Shown in pieces: positions 35,121 to 44,907 of a DNA stretch of 64,000 bases. The DNA is from Propionibacteriaceae bacterium (GTDB taxonomy: Bacteria > Actinomycetota > Actinomycetes > Propionibacteriales > Propionibacteriaceae): assembly GCA_025965155.1 (NCBI GenBank), contig JAOPXN010000096.1, forward strand, positions 19,138 to 83,137, read 5' to 3'. The notes below the pieces were generated by a model. That model ran no database searches, was not told the DNA's origin, and saw only the letters and a program-made list of their open reading frames with translations. Both the position numbers and the translations under genes were made by a program. Within the stretch, counting starts at the first letter, position 1. Each line of letters opens with the position of its first letter.

Positions 35121-35167
35121 GCCAGCTCGGGTACACCGCTTGCATCGTCGGTAGCTGTGAGGTCAGG

Positions 35168-36589
35168 TCAGAAGAACGCGCTTCGGCGCTGCATCAGCAA
35201 GGCGTAGAGGGTGTGCTGGATGGTTTCGCGGACCTGATCGGTGACGTTGAACACCACCATCGGATCGTCGGCGGCGCCCGGCGGCAGCTCATCTGTCGCG
35301 ATCGCCTCGCCGAACTGGATGATCCATTTGCTCGGCAGCGGGATCAGTCCCAGCGCGCCCAGCCACGGGAACAGCGGCGTGACGGGGAAGTACGGGATCC
35401 CGAGCGCGCGCGCCAGGGTGGGCAGCCCGGAGATCAGTGGATAGATCTCCTCTGATCCGACGATGGAGACCGGGATGATCGGCACCTGCGCCCGGACGGC
35501 CGCCGACACGAACCCGCCCCGGCCGAACCGCTGCAGCTTGTAGCGGTCCGCGTACGGCTTGCCCAGGCCCTTGAAGCCTTCGGGGAACACAGCGACCAGC
35601 TGGTCGGAGGCCAGGAGCCGTTCGGCGTCCTCCTGACAGGCCAACGTCGTGCCGGTCTTGCGGGCCAGGTCGTGGGCGTACGGGGTGGAGAAGATCAGGT
35701 CGGCCCCCAGCATCCGCACGTGCCGAGCCATCTCGTCGAAGACCACGGTGTGCAGCACCATCCCGTCCAGCGGCATGGTGCCGGCGTGGTTCGACACCAG
35801 CAACGCCGACCCGGTCTCCGGGATGTTCTCCAGGCCGCGGACCTCGACCCGGAACCAGTTCTGCACCAGCGGTCGCAGCAGCGGCAGGAACACCTTCGTA
35901 GTGAACTCGGGGTCGAAGCCGAACTCGTCGATGCTGTAGTCGCCGCGCAGCCGAGAGCGGGCGAACTCGACGATCTCCTCCAGCGACTCCTGCCAGTTGA
36001 CACCCAGCATCTCGGCGAGTCCGAGTACCCCACGCAGCGGGTCCACGGCGAACTGACGAAGCTGTTCCACCGGCGCCGACCGCAGAGCCTGCAACGCCAG
36101 CGACGCGGTCGAGGCGAACTCACTCAGCAAGGCGCCGAGGTCGATAGCAGGCGGCACCTGCGACTCGCCGGTCGCGTCCGCGGTCGGGTCGGACTGGCCG
36201 ACCGACGCCGCGGTCGGGTCGGACTGGTCGACCGACGCCGCGGTCGGGTCGGACTGGCCGGGCGCCTCTTTCGGTGCGGTCGTCCGACTGGGTGCCTGAT
36301 CCGAACCGGGCGCGGGCGCCGAGTCGGCGCTCGACGGCTTACCCGGCCCCTTTTGGGGCGACTTGCGGCTCTGCGGCCGGACTCCCTGCTTGCCCGCAGC
36401 CGGCCGGGACGGCGGGAACTCTGTGTCTGGCGCCTCGGCGACGGGCTCAGCCGGCGGTGGGGTGACCCCCCGCCGGGCTTGCTGCGCGGCGCCCGGAGCG
36501 AGGCCGCGGGCCGCGGCAGACGGAGCGCTCCGGCTGCCTCGGCCCGGGCGGCCGTGACTGCCGAGCTGGATGATCTCGGCGTCGCTCAC
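35168..36589 (-). CDS. 1-acyl-glycerol-3-phosphate acyltransferase-like (PlsC superfamily)
   Basis: 473 residues. The first 145 are low-complexity (Pro/Ser/Ala/Asp) and contain a 10-residue tandem repeat, QSDPTAASV(D/G), coded by a 30-bp DNA repeat. The remainder is a lysophospholipid acyltransferase domain: VSNHAGTMPLDG (HX5D-like catalytic motif), VFPEGFKGLGKP (substrate Arg/Glu region) and PIIPVSIVG. Likely membrane-associated acyl transfer to glycerophospholipid or a related acceptor. GTG start follows AGGAG and overlaps the epimerase stop. Confidence 0.87.
   Translation of the reverse strand: MSDAEIIQLGSHGRPGRGSRSAPSAAARGLAPGAAQQARRGVTPPPAEPVAEAPDTEFPPSRPAAGKQGVRPQSRKSPQKGPGKPSSADSAPAPGSDQAPSRTTAPKEAPGQSDPTAASVDQSDPTAASVGQSDPTADATGESQVPPAIDLGALLSEFASTASLALQALRSAPVEQLRQFAVDPLRGVLGLAEMLGVNWQESLEEIVEFARSRLRGDYSIDEFGFDPEFTTKVFLPLLRPLVQNWFRVEVRGLENIPETGSALLVSNHAGTMPLDGMVLHTVVFDEMARHVRMLGADLIFSTPYAHDLARKTGTTLACQEDAERLLASDQLVAVFPEGFKGLGKPYADRYKLQRFGRGGFVSAAVRAQVPIIPVSIVGSEEIYPLISGLPTLARALGIPYFPVTPLFPWLGALGLIPLPSKWIIQFGEAIATDELPPGAADDPMVVFNVTDQVRETIQHTLYALLMQRRSAFF
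36181..36260. repeat. 30-bp tandem repeat inside acyltransferase gene
   Basis: Unit starting CGGTCGGGTCGGACTGGCCG occurs at 36181, 36211 and (20 bp) 36241; units differ by one base. Encodes the QSDPTAASV repeats; copy number may vary between strains. Confidence 0.9.
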
Positions 36590-37608
36590 GATCGCTCCTG
36601 CGGGGCTAGCAGCCGAGCGACGGAGTCCAGCAGGTGGTCGACCCGCTCCTCGGCTAACAACCCCCGCTTGGCCAGAGCCACGAACTCCTCCAGCGCCTGC
36701 CGCGAGGAGTAGCGCGGCCGGAACCCGGTGGCCTCGGTGAAGCGGCTGGAATCCATGCCTCGACCGTACGTCAGGGCGTCGATCTGGTCAGCAGAGAAGT
36801 CGATCAGCCTCGCCTGGCGGACCAGTCCGGCGAGCGAAGGCGCCAGCAGTTGCGGAACGCCGACAGTGGGGCGTCCCATCATCCGCAACGCCTGGGACAA
36901 CGTCACCACGTCTTCGGCGCCGACGTTGAAGGTTCCGGGGACGTCCTCGCGGGTGACGGTGAGCAACGCCTCGACGGCGTCGGTGGGGTGCAGGAACTGG
37001 AGCCGAGCGTCGAAGCCCATCACGGTCGGCACGACCGGCAACGACAGGTAGCGGGCGACATGACTGTCCACCCCGGCGCCCATCAGGTTGGCCAGCCGCA
37101 ACGTGGTGACGACGACGTCCGGCCGTCGCCGGGCCAGCCCGCGGACGTACGTCTCGATCTCCACCGAGTCCTTGCCGAAGCCGGTCCGTGGTTGCACCCG
37201 CGGCGACATCTCCTCGGTGAACTTCACCGGGTCGCGGGGTGACGCCCCGTACACCGAGACAGAGCTCTGCACCACGAGCTTGCGGACCGAGTCGGCCTTC
37301 TGACACGCAGCCAGCAGCTGCATGGTGCCGATGACGTTGATCTCCTTCATCGACGACCGGCCGCCGGCGGACGCGGGGATCGCGACCATCGCCATATGCA
37401 CGACGGTGTCAACGGCTGCGTTGGCGATCACCTTGGAGATGACCGGGTTGCGGATGTCGGCCCGGACGTAACGGACCCGTCCCAGATCGTGCCGCGGCGG
37501 GGTCACATCGACCCCGATGACGTCGAGTTCATCGTCGGAGGCCAAAGCACGCGCGTACCGGGCCCCGAGGTCTCGAGAGACCCCGGTCACCAAGACGACA
37601 CGCGTCAT
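36586..37608 (-). CDS. NAD-dependent epimerase/dehydratase family protein
   Basis: 340 residues, extended SDR fold. The nucleotide loop is VTGVSRDLGARYARAL (a GxxxxxG variant). After the second half of the Rossmann fold come SSVSVYGASPRDP and GFGKDSVEIETYVRG, where the usual catalytic YxxxK reads FGKD, so the Tyr is missing at that place; this is a feature of the actinobacterial GalE2-like group next to bS22, from memory. Substrate unknown. Followed by the acyltransferase gene with a 4-base overlap. Confidence 0.85.
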   Translation of the reverse strand: MTRVVLVTGVSRDLGARYARALASDDELDVIGVDVTPPRHDLGRVRYVRADIRNPVISKVIANAAVDTVVHMAMVAIPASAGGRSSMKEINVIGTMQLLAACQKADSVRKLVVQSSVSVYGASPRDPVKFTEEMSPRVQPRTGFGKDSVEIETYVRGLARRRPDVVVTTLRLANLMGAGVDSHVARYLSLPVVPTVMGFDARLQFLHPTDAVEALLTVTREDVPGTFNVGAEDVVTLSQALRMMGRPTVGVPQLLAPSLAGLVRQARLIDFSADQIDALTYGRGMDSSRFTEATGFRPRYSSRQALEEFVALAKRGLLAEERVDHLLDSVARLLAPQERS

Positions 37609-37630
37609 CTAGCCCCCCAACAACGCCTTG

Positions 37631-37732
37631 CTACTTACCGGCGCGACGACGCTGAATACGCGTGCGCTTCAACAGCTTGCGGTGCTTCTTCTTTGCCATC
37701 CGCTTGCGGCGCTTCTTGATGACCGAACCCAC
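37631..37732 (-). CDS. Small ribosomal subunit protein bS22 (AURKAIP1/COX24-domain, 33 aa)
   Basis: GTG 37732 to TAG 37631-37633 encodes 33 residues, [20 protein letters not shown] then [13 protein letters not shown]. This very basic peptide is the conserved actinobacterial AURKAIP1/COX24 domain protein, found as bS22 in mycobacterial 30S subunits near the decoding region. GAGAGG precedes the GTG. It is too short for most gene callers. Its place between the epimerase and a HTH gene near proC is conserved in mycobacteria (here lacZ is inserted between). Confidence 0.92.
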
Positions 37733-37893
37733 TATTTTCGACCTCTCCACATTCCGGGCAACGCGTCGCCCGGACACACTTTTTCAATAGACAAGACATG
37801 GACCAACCAGGCTGGTCGGGCAAGCACGAGATATTACCCGCCACACGGGTGTCGGCGCGAATCAGCATGACCGGCCGGACCGCGGGCCAGATG

Positions 37894-37915
37894 TGAGGGG
37901 AACGCTTTCCTCACT
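37894..37915. promoter_or_regulatory. Candidate LacI-type operator upstream of lacZ
   Basis: Imperfect palindrome with perfect outer arms GTGAGG / CCTCAC and an inner GGAA-cgct-TTCC centred on CG, the symmetry LacI-family repressors use. It lies 71-92 bases before the beta-galactosidase ATG. No LacI gene is in the window. Confidence 0.45.
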
Positions 37916-37966
37916 TCCTGGCCTGCCATGATGGCTCTCGACCGACCGAACCATCCTCCGCCTCAC

Positions 37967-37982
37967 GAAAGGCGCACCTTTC
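37967..37982 (+). promoter_or_regulatory. Hairpin covering the ribosome-binding region of lacZ
   Basis: GAAAGG-CGCA-CCTTTC. The only purine-rich stretch before the lacZ ATG (37987) is the left arm, so the Shine-Dalgarno-like sequence would be paired. Possible translational damping. Confidence 0.4.
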
Positions 37983-37986
37983 CTCC

Positions 37987-40900
37987 ATGAGCACCCAGAC
38001 CGGCGCGGCCCTCAACTACTTCGAAGACTTCACCCCGGGTTCGGGCAGACGCAGCCCGGTACGGTCGTGGCTGCACTCGGACGCGCCGCGGCTCAGCTTG
38101 AACGGCGACTGGCGGTTCCGGCTGTGGCCGACCGCAAATGCCGACGACGCGGTGGCTTCGGTGGACTTCGACGACTCGGACTGGGACCTGCTGCCCGTCC
38201 CCTCGCACTGGGTGCTCGAGCAGGACGGCCGGTACGGCCGGCCGGCGTACACCAACGTGCAGTACCCGTTCCCGATCGACCCCCCCTACGTCCCGGACGA
38301 GAACCCGACCGGCGACCACCGTCGTAGCTTCGAGCCGCCCGACTGGGAGGTAGAGCGAATTCTGCTGCGTTTCGACGGGGTCGAGTCAACCTACAAGGTG
38401 TGGCTGAACGGGACCGAGGTGGGCGTCGGCAAGGGCAGCCGGCTGGCGCAGGAGTTCGACGTCACCGAGCTGGTGCGACCGGGCAGCAACGTGCTCGTGG
38501 TCCGGGTACATCAGTGGTCGTCGATGAGCTATCTGGAGGACCAGGACCAGTGGTGGCTGCCGGGCATCTTCCGCGAGGTGAACCTGGTCGGCCGGCCGCA
38601 CGGCGGGATCGACGACGTCTGGCTGCAGGCCGACTTCGACCACAGCACGGGTACCGGCTCGGTCCGCACCGAGGTGCGGGCGGCCGCGGCTGCGTACCCG
38701 ATCACCATCGAGATCCCCGAGCTGGGGCTCAGCCACACGCTCGACTCCCCCGGTGACCCGGAGCTGCTCGATGCCGGTGCCGTGGGGCCCTGGAGTGCCG
38801 AGTCGCCCCGACTGTACGACGCCACGGTGACCTCACGCGGCGAGCAGATCAGCCTGCGGCTCGGCTTCCGGACGGTCCAGATCCTCGGTGACCTCTTCAC
38901 CGTGAACGGCTCCCAGGTGACTTTCCGGGGGATGAACCGGCACGAGACCCACCCGGTCCGCGGCCGGATGTTCGACGAGGACCATGCTCGGTCGGACATG
39001 ATCTTGATGAAGCAGCACAACGTCAACGCCATCCGGACCAGTCACTACCCGCCGCACCCACGGGTCCTCGACCTGTGTGACGAGCTGGGGTTCTGGGTGA
39101 TCGACGAGTGTGACCTGGAGACCCATGGCTTCCACTATCTGAACTGGGTAGGCAATCCGAGCGACGACCCACGCTGGGAGTCCGCCTACCTGGACCGGAT
39201 GGAGCGGACCGTCGAGCGGGACAAGAACCATCCGTCGGTGATCATCTGGTCGCTCGGCAACGAGTCGGGCACCGGCCGCAACTTGGCCCAGATGTCTCGC
39301 TGGGTGCACCGGCGTGACCCAAGCCGGCCGGTGCACTACGAGGGCGACTACACCTGCTCCTACACCGATATCTATTCGCGGATGTACCCCAACCTCGTGG
39401 AGACAGCGAACATCGGCGGCGACACCGGCCCGTTGCTGGAATGCGGTCCGGCGGAGGGAGTACGGGTTCGCTCCAAGCCCTTCTTGATGTGCGAGTACGC
39501 GCATGCCATGGGCAACGGCCCGGGCGCACTGAGCGAGTACGACGAGCTGGCGGAGCGGTTCCCGCGGCTGCACGGCGGGTTCATCTGGGAGTGGCGGGAC
39601 CACGGCCTGCTGACTTCCGCCGCCGACGGCACCGAGTTCTACGGGTACGGCGGCGACTTCGACGAGGTGGTGCATGACAGCAACTTCGTGATGGACGGCA
39701 TGGTGCTGCCCGACGACACGCCGACCCCCGGCCTGGCCGAGTTCGCCGCCGTGTCGGCTCCGATCATGTTCGGGCTGGACGGTACGACGCTGACCATCCG
39801 GAACCGCTACGCCACCGTCGACACCGGCCACCTCCGCTTCGTCGCGACACTGGAGTGCGACGGTGTCGAGCAGCAGAGCTGGACCCTCGACGTACCGGCG
39901 GTCCCGGCTGGCGGTTCCACCACGGTTGGACTCCCACAGGAGGCGGTCACCGCTGGCAAGACTGGTGAAACCTGGGTCGGTGTCCGGGCCGAGCTGGCAG
40001 CAAGCTGCAGCTGGGCGGACGCCGGCCACGTCGTCGGTCGGGCGCAGTACCCGGTGAGCACCGCTGACCTGCCCTCCACCGCACCGGTGCTGACCAATGA
40101 CGCACCGACCGCGGTACCGGCGGGCGCACCCCTCACCCTGGGTCCGGCCGAGTTCGACCCGGCGACCGGGCAGCTCACCCGGCTGCACGGGCTCCCGGTG
40201 TCGGGTCCGCGGCTGGAGCTCTGGCGCGGACCGACCGACAACGACCGGAGCGACAGCCGCGGGTCCTTCGAGCTGGGCCTACCGGAGCTGACCGGCGGCG
40301 AAGGCGCCCCCGGCCCCTCGTCGGAGCGTCGCTGGCGAAACCGCGGCCTGGACCGGTTGGTGCACCGGGTCACCGAGGTCGCAGCATCGTCGACGTCGGT
40401 GGTGAGCCGAGTCCGGGTCAGTGCTGCCAACAGCGGGCAGAGCGTCGACGTGGCGTACCGGTGGAGTATCGACCCGGCGGACCCGGCGGCGGTCCGGCTG
40501 CTGGTGGAGGTCGCCCCGACACCCAACTGGGACTGCACCTGGCCACGAGTCGGGGTGCGGCTTGATCTGCCCAAGGACCTCACCCGGGCGACCTGGTTCG
40601 GCACCGGACCGCACGAGTCGTATCCGGACACCCGCCGGGCCGCCCGGGTGGGCCGGTTCGAGGCGGATGTGGAGGAGCTGAACGTCGTCTACTCGCGACC
40701 GCAGGAGACCGGTCACCGGGCCGAGCTCCGCTCCCTCGACCTGAGCGACGGCACCCGTCGCCGGTTCAGCCTGAGCACCGTGGCCGACCCGCAGGGGCAC
40801 CGGCCGGGCTTCACCCTGACCCGGCACACGCCGCAGCAGCTCGATCAGGCCGCGCACCCGTACGAGCTGCCCGAGAACGACAACCTGTTCTTGTTCATCG

Positions 40901-41028
40901 ACGACGCGGTGCACGGCGTCGGCTCGCGGGCGTGCGGCATCGACGTTCTGCCGCAACATGCCCTCTGGCCGGGCGCGCGCTCGTTCGGTGTGGTCATCCA
41001 CGACCCGAGCACCCGCGCACTGAGCTGA
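37987..41028 (+). CDS. lacZ: Beta-galactosidase, GH2 family
   Basis: Hydrolyses terminal beta-D-galactosides such as lactose. 1013 residues, the length of E. coli LacZ. Domain order: sugar-binding jelly roll (about 30-205), two immunoglobulin-like domains flanking the TIM barrel (about 300-600), and the C-terminal small-chain domain (about 730-1010). Acid/base Glu about E426 in IIWSLGNESGTG and nucleophile about E503 in CEYAHAMGNGPG. No signal peptide, so cytosolic, although no galactoside permease is nearby. Inserted between bS22 and the HTH gene that are close in mycobacteria, suggesting an accessory acquisition. Confidence 0.95.
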   Translation: MSTQTGAALNYFEDFTPGSGRRSPVRSWLHSDAPRLSLNGDWRFRLWPTANADDAVASVDFDDSDWDLLPVPSHWVLEQDGRYGRPAYTNVQYPFPIDPPYVPDENPTGDHRRSFEPPDWEVERILLRFDGVESTYKVWLNGTEVGVGKGSRLAQEFDVTELVRPGSNVLVVRVHQWSSMSYLEDQDQWWLPGIFREVNLVGRPHGGIDDVWLQADFDHSTGTGSVRTEVRAAAAAYPITIEIPELGLSHTLDSPGDPELLDAGAVGPWSAESPRLYDATVTSRGEQISLRLGFRTVQILGDLFTVNGSQVTFRGMNRHETHPVRGRMFDEDHARSDMILMKQHNVNAIRTSHYPPHPRVLDLCDELGFWVIDECDLETHGFHYLNWVGNPSDDPRWESAYLDRMERTVERDKNHPSVIIWSLGNESGTGRNLAQMSRWVHRRDPSRPVHYEGDYTCSYTDIYSRMYPNLVETANIGGDTGPLLECGPAEGVRVRSKPFLMCEYAHAMGNGPGALSEYDELAERFPRLHGGFIWEWRDHGLLTSAADGTEFYGYGGDFDEVVHDSNFVMDGMVLPDDTPTPGLAEFAAVSAPIMFGLDGTTLTIRNRYATVDTGHLRFVATLECDGVEQQSWTLDVPAVPAGGSTTVGLPQEAVTAGKTGETWVGVRAELAASCSWADAGHVVGRAQYPVSTADLPSTAPVLTNDAPTAVPAGAPLTLGPAEFDPATGQLTRLHGLPVSGPRLELWRGPTDNDRSDSRGSFELGLPELTGGEGAPGPSSERRWRNRGLDRLVHRVTEVAASSTSVVSRVRVSAANSGQSVDVAYRWSIDPADPAAVRLLVEVAPTPNWDCTWPRVGVRLDLPKDLTRATWFGTGPHESYPDTRRAARVGRFEADVEELNVVYSRPQETGHRAELRSLDLSDGTRRRFSLSTVADPQGHRPGFTLTRHTPQQLDQAAHPYELPENDNLFLFIDDAVHGVGSRACGIDVLPQHALWPGARSFGVVIHDPSTRALS

Positions 41029-41070
41029 TCTGGAGACCGATCTAGAGACGTGCCGAAGTAGTAATGGCGG

Positions 41071-41089
41071 GGTCTGACGCGGTCAGGCC
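41071..41089. terminator. Hairpin between convergent lacZ and HTH gene
   Basis: GGTCTGAC-gcg-GTCAGGCC, 8-bp stem (one G-T pair) with 3-nt loop, 42 bases after the lacZ stop. Confidence 0.5.
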
Positions 41090-41143
41090 TCGCCTGCTCA
41101 AGCGGTCCGGGCTGAGCCGGGGCCGCGGTCCTGCGGCTTCTGG

Positions 41144-41374
41144 CTATCCCGTCTCGTAGTAGGAGCCACGCAGATAGGCGTCCACGGCCGGTTCGGGTAC
41201 CCGGAAGCTGCGGCCGAAGCGGACCGCTTCGAGCTCGCCGGAGTGGATCAGCCGGTAGACCGACATCTTCGACACGCGCATGATGGCGGCGACTTCGGCA
41301 ACAGTCAGGAACTTGACGCCGGCGAGGTTCCCCCCAATCGGGGCAACGTCGCCTGGCTTGGACTCAGGGGTCAT
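41144..41374 (-). CDS. Small helix-turn-helix DNA-binding protein (BldC/excisionase-like)
   Basis: 76 residues. A MerR-type/HTH_17 winged helix covers most of it: LTVAEVAAIMRVSKMSVYRL (recognition region) and GELEAVRFGRSFRVPEPAVDAYL (wing and C-terminal helix). Such single-domain proteins include BldC and the conserved mycobacterial protein beside bS22 and proC. Target genes are unknown. Start ATG 41374 chosen; a start six codons upstream is open. Confidence 0.85.
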   Translation of the reverse strand: MTPESKPGDVAPIGGNLAGVKFLTVAEVAAIMRVSKMSVYRLIHSGELEAVRFGRSFRVPEPAVDAYLRGSYYETG

Positions 41375-41630
41375 TTCGCACCATTCCAGCACGGGTCAGC
41401 GCTGGCTTCCCCTCCAGCGTCATGCTCGTACTGCTGTGAGAGTAGTGGTAAGTGGTGCCATTGGGAAAGGGCATGCACAAAGATTGCGTTCGACACGCCG
41501 GGTAGGAAGTTGACGTACAGCGGGAACCGCCTGACACTCTGCACCCATACTCCAGACATCTCGGTGCTGGCAGCCTGAACCGGACCGCCGCGACCCCAAC
41601 CACCTGGCTCCGTTCGGGCGGCGCGAGCAG
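41375..41630. other. Intergenic stretch, no gene recognised
   Basis: Lower G+C than its neighbours and open on the minus strand for about 90 codons, but the composition and lack of any familiar motif argue against a gene. It probably holds the promoter and leader of the small HTH gene; no box is convincing. Confidence 0.4.
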
Positions 41631-41726
41631 CTGAAATCCATAAATCGGCCACTGGTGGGATCGGTGCCGCCCAGATGCCGCGTGTCGCGGGTCGGCGGCC
41701 CGATAAGGGGCCGATTTCTGGATTCA
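41631..41726. repeat. 96-nt long imperfect hairpin downstream of acuC
   Basis: Outer arms CTGAAATCCATAAATCGGCC (41631-41650) and its near complement (41709-41726), with a second internal pairing ATCGGtGCCGCC / CGGCGGcCCGAT. Begins 8 bases after the acuC stop (minus strand). Could be a strong terminator, a structured RNA, or a different palindromic element; it does not resemble the repeat family of copies A-E. Confidence 0.7.
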
Positions 41727-41734
41727 GAACCGGA

Positions 41735-42877
41735 TCAGAGGTCCGCGTCGAGCCCCAGCTCAGGGTAGACAGCCCGCCTGGTCGCCATAATCGCCTGATC
41801 GACCCGGCTCTCCGGGGTCATCCCTCGGGCGAACGGCACATAGTCGACTGAGGCATGGTCGGTCATCTCGGTCGGCGCGTACTCCCCCAGCTGGTCCCGC
41901 CAGGACTGCGGGATCAGCGTCTCCGGCGGTACCGGCTGTCCGCTCACCACGCCCAGCAGATGCGTCCAGGCCCGCGGGACCACGTCGAGCACCGCATAGC
42001 CGCCGCCGCCCGCGGAGACCCAGCGCCCCTGACAGATCTCGTCAGCCAAGTCCGCCAGTGCGAGGTAGGACGCCCGCTGGCCGTCGACACTCAGGTTCAG
42101 GTCGGCCAGCGGGTCGTGCCGGTGGGAGTCGCAGCCATGCTGGGTCACCAGCACGGTGGGCTTGAAGGCACGCAACACGTCGGGCACTATCGCGTGGAAG
42201 GCCCGGAGCCAGCCCGAGTCTGAGGTTCCGGCCGGGAGTGCCACGTTGACGGCCGACCCCTCGGCGCCCGGCCCACCGGTCTCGGCCGGGAACCCCGTAC
42301 CCGGGAACAGCGATGCGGGTGTTTCGTGCAGGCTCACGGTCAGCACCCGCGGGTCGTCGTAGAAGATCGCCTGCACGCCGTCACCGTGATGGACGTCCAC
42401 GTCCACGTAGGCAACGCGTTCACAGCCGGAGGCGAGCAGCCAGCGGATCGCGATGGCGAGGTCGTTGTAGACGCAGAAACCACTGGTGAAGCCCGGCATC
42501 GCGTGGTGCAGGCCGCCGCTGATGTTGTTGGCCCGAAGGCAGTTCCCCGACCACACCTGACGAGCCGCCTCGACGCTGGCCATCGCAATGCGCCCGGAGA
42601 TCTCGTGCATACCGGGGAAGATCGGGTTGTCGGCAGTGCCCAGGCCGTAGGCGAAGTCGGGTACGCAGCGCTGGACTGCGTCGATGTAGTCGGCGTTATG
42701 AACCGTCCGCAGCAGGTCGACGTCGATCTCGGGTGGCGGTACCACCTCGAGGCGATCCAGCACCCCGAGAGCGCGGGAGAGTGAGATGGTGTTGGTGACC
42801 CGGCCTGGCGCCATTGGGTGGTCGAAGCCGAAGTCGTACTTGGTCAAAGCATCGGAGAAAACCAGCCGGCCCCTCAT
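41735..42877 (-). CDS. acuC: Histone deacetylase family protein AcuC
   Basis: Zn-dependent deacetylase, 380 residues. Visible landmarks: GGLHHAMPGFTSGFCVYND (tandem His and Tyr-type region), VDVDVHHGDGVQAIFYDD (Zn ligands Asp and His), and the third ligand region QHGCDSHRHDPLADL. AcuC deacetylates and activates acetyl-CoA synthetase in several bacteria; the substrate here is inferred. ATG overlaps the proC stop by four bases, so it is the last gene of asd-proC-acuC. Confidence 0.9.
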   Translation of the reverse strand: MRGRLVFSDALTKYDFGFDHPMAPGRVTNTISLSRALGVLDRLEVVPPPEIDVDLLRTVHNADYIDAVQRCVPDFAYGLGTADNPIFPGMHEISGRIAMASVEAARQVWSGNCLRANNISGGLHHAMPGFTSGFCVYNDLAIAIRWLLASGCERVAYVDVDVHHGDGVQAIFYDDPRVLTVSLHETPASLFPGTGFPAETGGPGAEGSAVNVALPAGTSDSGWLRAFHAIVPDVLRAFKPTVLVTQHGCDSHRHDPLADLNLSVDGQRASYLALADLADEICQGRWVSAGGGGYAVLDVVPRAWTHLLGVVSGQPVPPETLIPQSWRDQLGEYAPTEMTDHASVDYVPFARGMTPESRVDQAIMATRRAVYPELGLDADL

Positions 42878-43725
42878 GGCAGACCCCGCTCACGGCGAGG
42901 TGGCTCCTGCCTGGCCGCCTCGGCCAGCTCCCGGCTACGGTCCCGGGCGGCCTCCATGGCCGTGATGAAAGCTGCGCGCACCTTGTGGTCCTCCAACTGT
43001 CGGATCGCGGCGGCCGTGGTACCGCCGGGGGAGGTGACGCGCTCCCGCAGCACGGTGGGGTGCTCACCGGTCTCCCGGAGCAGCTTGGCCGAGCCGAGCA
43101 TCGTCTGCACCACCAGCTCGGTGGCCGTGTCCCGCGGCAGCCCGAGGTGCACGCCGGCCTCGATCATGGCTTCCACAACGAAGAACAGGTACGCCGGACC
43201 GGAGCCGGAGATGGCGGTGACCGCGTCCTGGTATCGCTCCGGCACGGTCAGCACCTCACCGGTGGCCGACAGGATCGCCGTCGTCCGGTCCAGATGCGAC
43301 TGGTCGGCATGCCAGCCCGGTGAGATGGCCGCCATCCCCTCGTCCACCTGGGCGGGGGTGTTCGGCATCACCCGCACTACCGGGGTCCCCTCGGGAAGCT
43401 GGCTCTCGATTGACTCGGTGTCCACACCGGCGGCCAGCGACACCACCAGGGCACCCGGCCGGAGCTTGGTCGAGATCTCCGACAGCAGGTCACGCATGTC
43501 CTGCGGCTTGACCACCAAGATCACGGTGTCCGCGGACCCGGCGGCGTCGGCATTCTCCAGTACCCGGATGCCGTACTTCTGGCGCAGCTCGACCTGCCGC
43601 TCCGGGCGGCGATCGGTGGCGATGATCTGGTCAGGGGTCCACCCGGCGCGCAGCAGACCCGAAAGGACGGTCTCCCCCATGACCCCGGCGCCGAGGATGG
43701 CCAGGGTGGTTCCCGTCCCGCTCAT
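42874..43725 (-). CDS. proC: Pyrroline-5-carboxylate reductase
   Basis: Last step of proline synthesis, NADPH-dependent. 283 residues from ATG 43725. N-terminal LAILGAGVMGETVLSGLLRAG binds NADPH, VIGSGPAYLF-type loop reads AISGSGPAYLFFVVEAM, and the C-terminal TSPGGTTAAAI matches the family. Four bases after the asd stop. Confidence 0.95.
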   Translation of the reverse strand: MSGTGTTLAILGAGVMGETVLSGLLRAGWTPDQIIATDRRPERQVELRQKYGIRVLENADAAGSADTVILVVKPQDMRDLLSEISTKLRPGALVVSLAAGVDTESIESQLPEGTPVVRVMPNTPAQVDEGMAAISPGWHADQSHLDRTTAILSATGEVLTVPERYQDAVTAISGSGPAYLFFVVEAMIEAGVHLGLPRDTATELVVQTMLGSAKLLRETGEHPTVLRERVTSPGGTTAAAIRQLEDHKVRAAFITAMEAARDRSRELAEAARQEPPRRERGLP

Positions 43726-43729
43726 GCGA

Positions 43730-44788
<1,059 letters not shown>

Positions 44789-44819
44789 AGGCCGCGCCCA
44801 CACCCCGCCATAACCCATT

Positions 44820-44856
44820 CCGCCGACTGGTCCCGCGCTCCCCGGTCTGGTCGGCG
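44820..44856. repeat. Palindromic intergenic repeat, degenerate copy C
   Basis: CCGCCGACTGGTC at 44820 matches the left arm of copy A; GTCGGCG at 44850-44856 closes a 7-bp stem with CGCCGAC. The middle is diverged. Between divergent asd and the CPBP gene. Confidence 0.5.
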
Positions 44857-44907
44857 TGTTGCAGCGCTCCTGACGCCTCGTCGGAAGGACCGGGCAGACT
44901 TGGCGGG

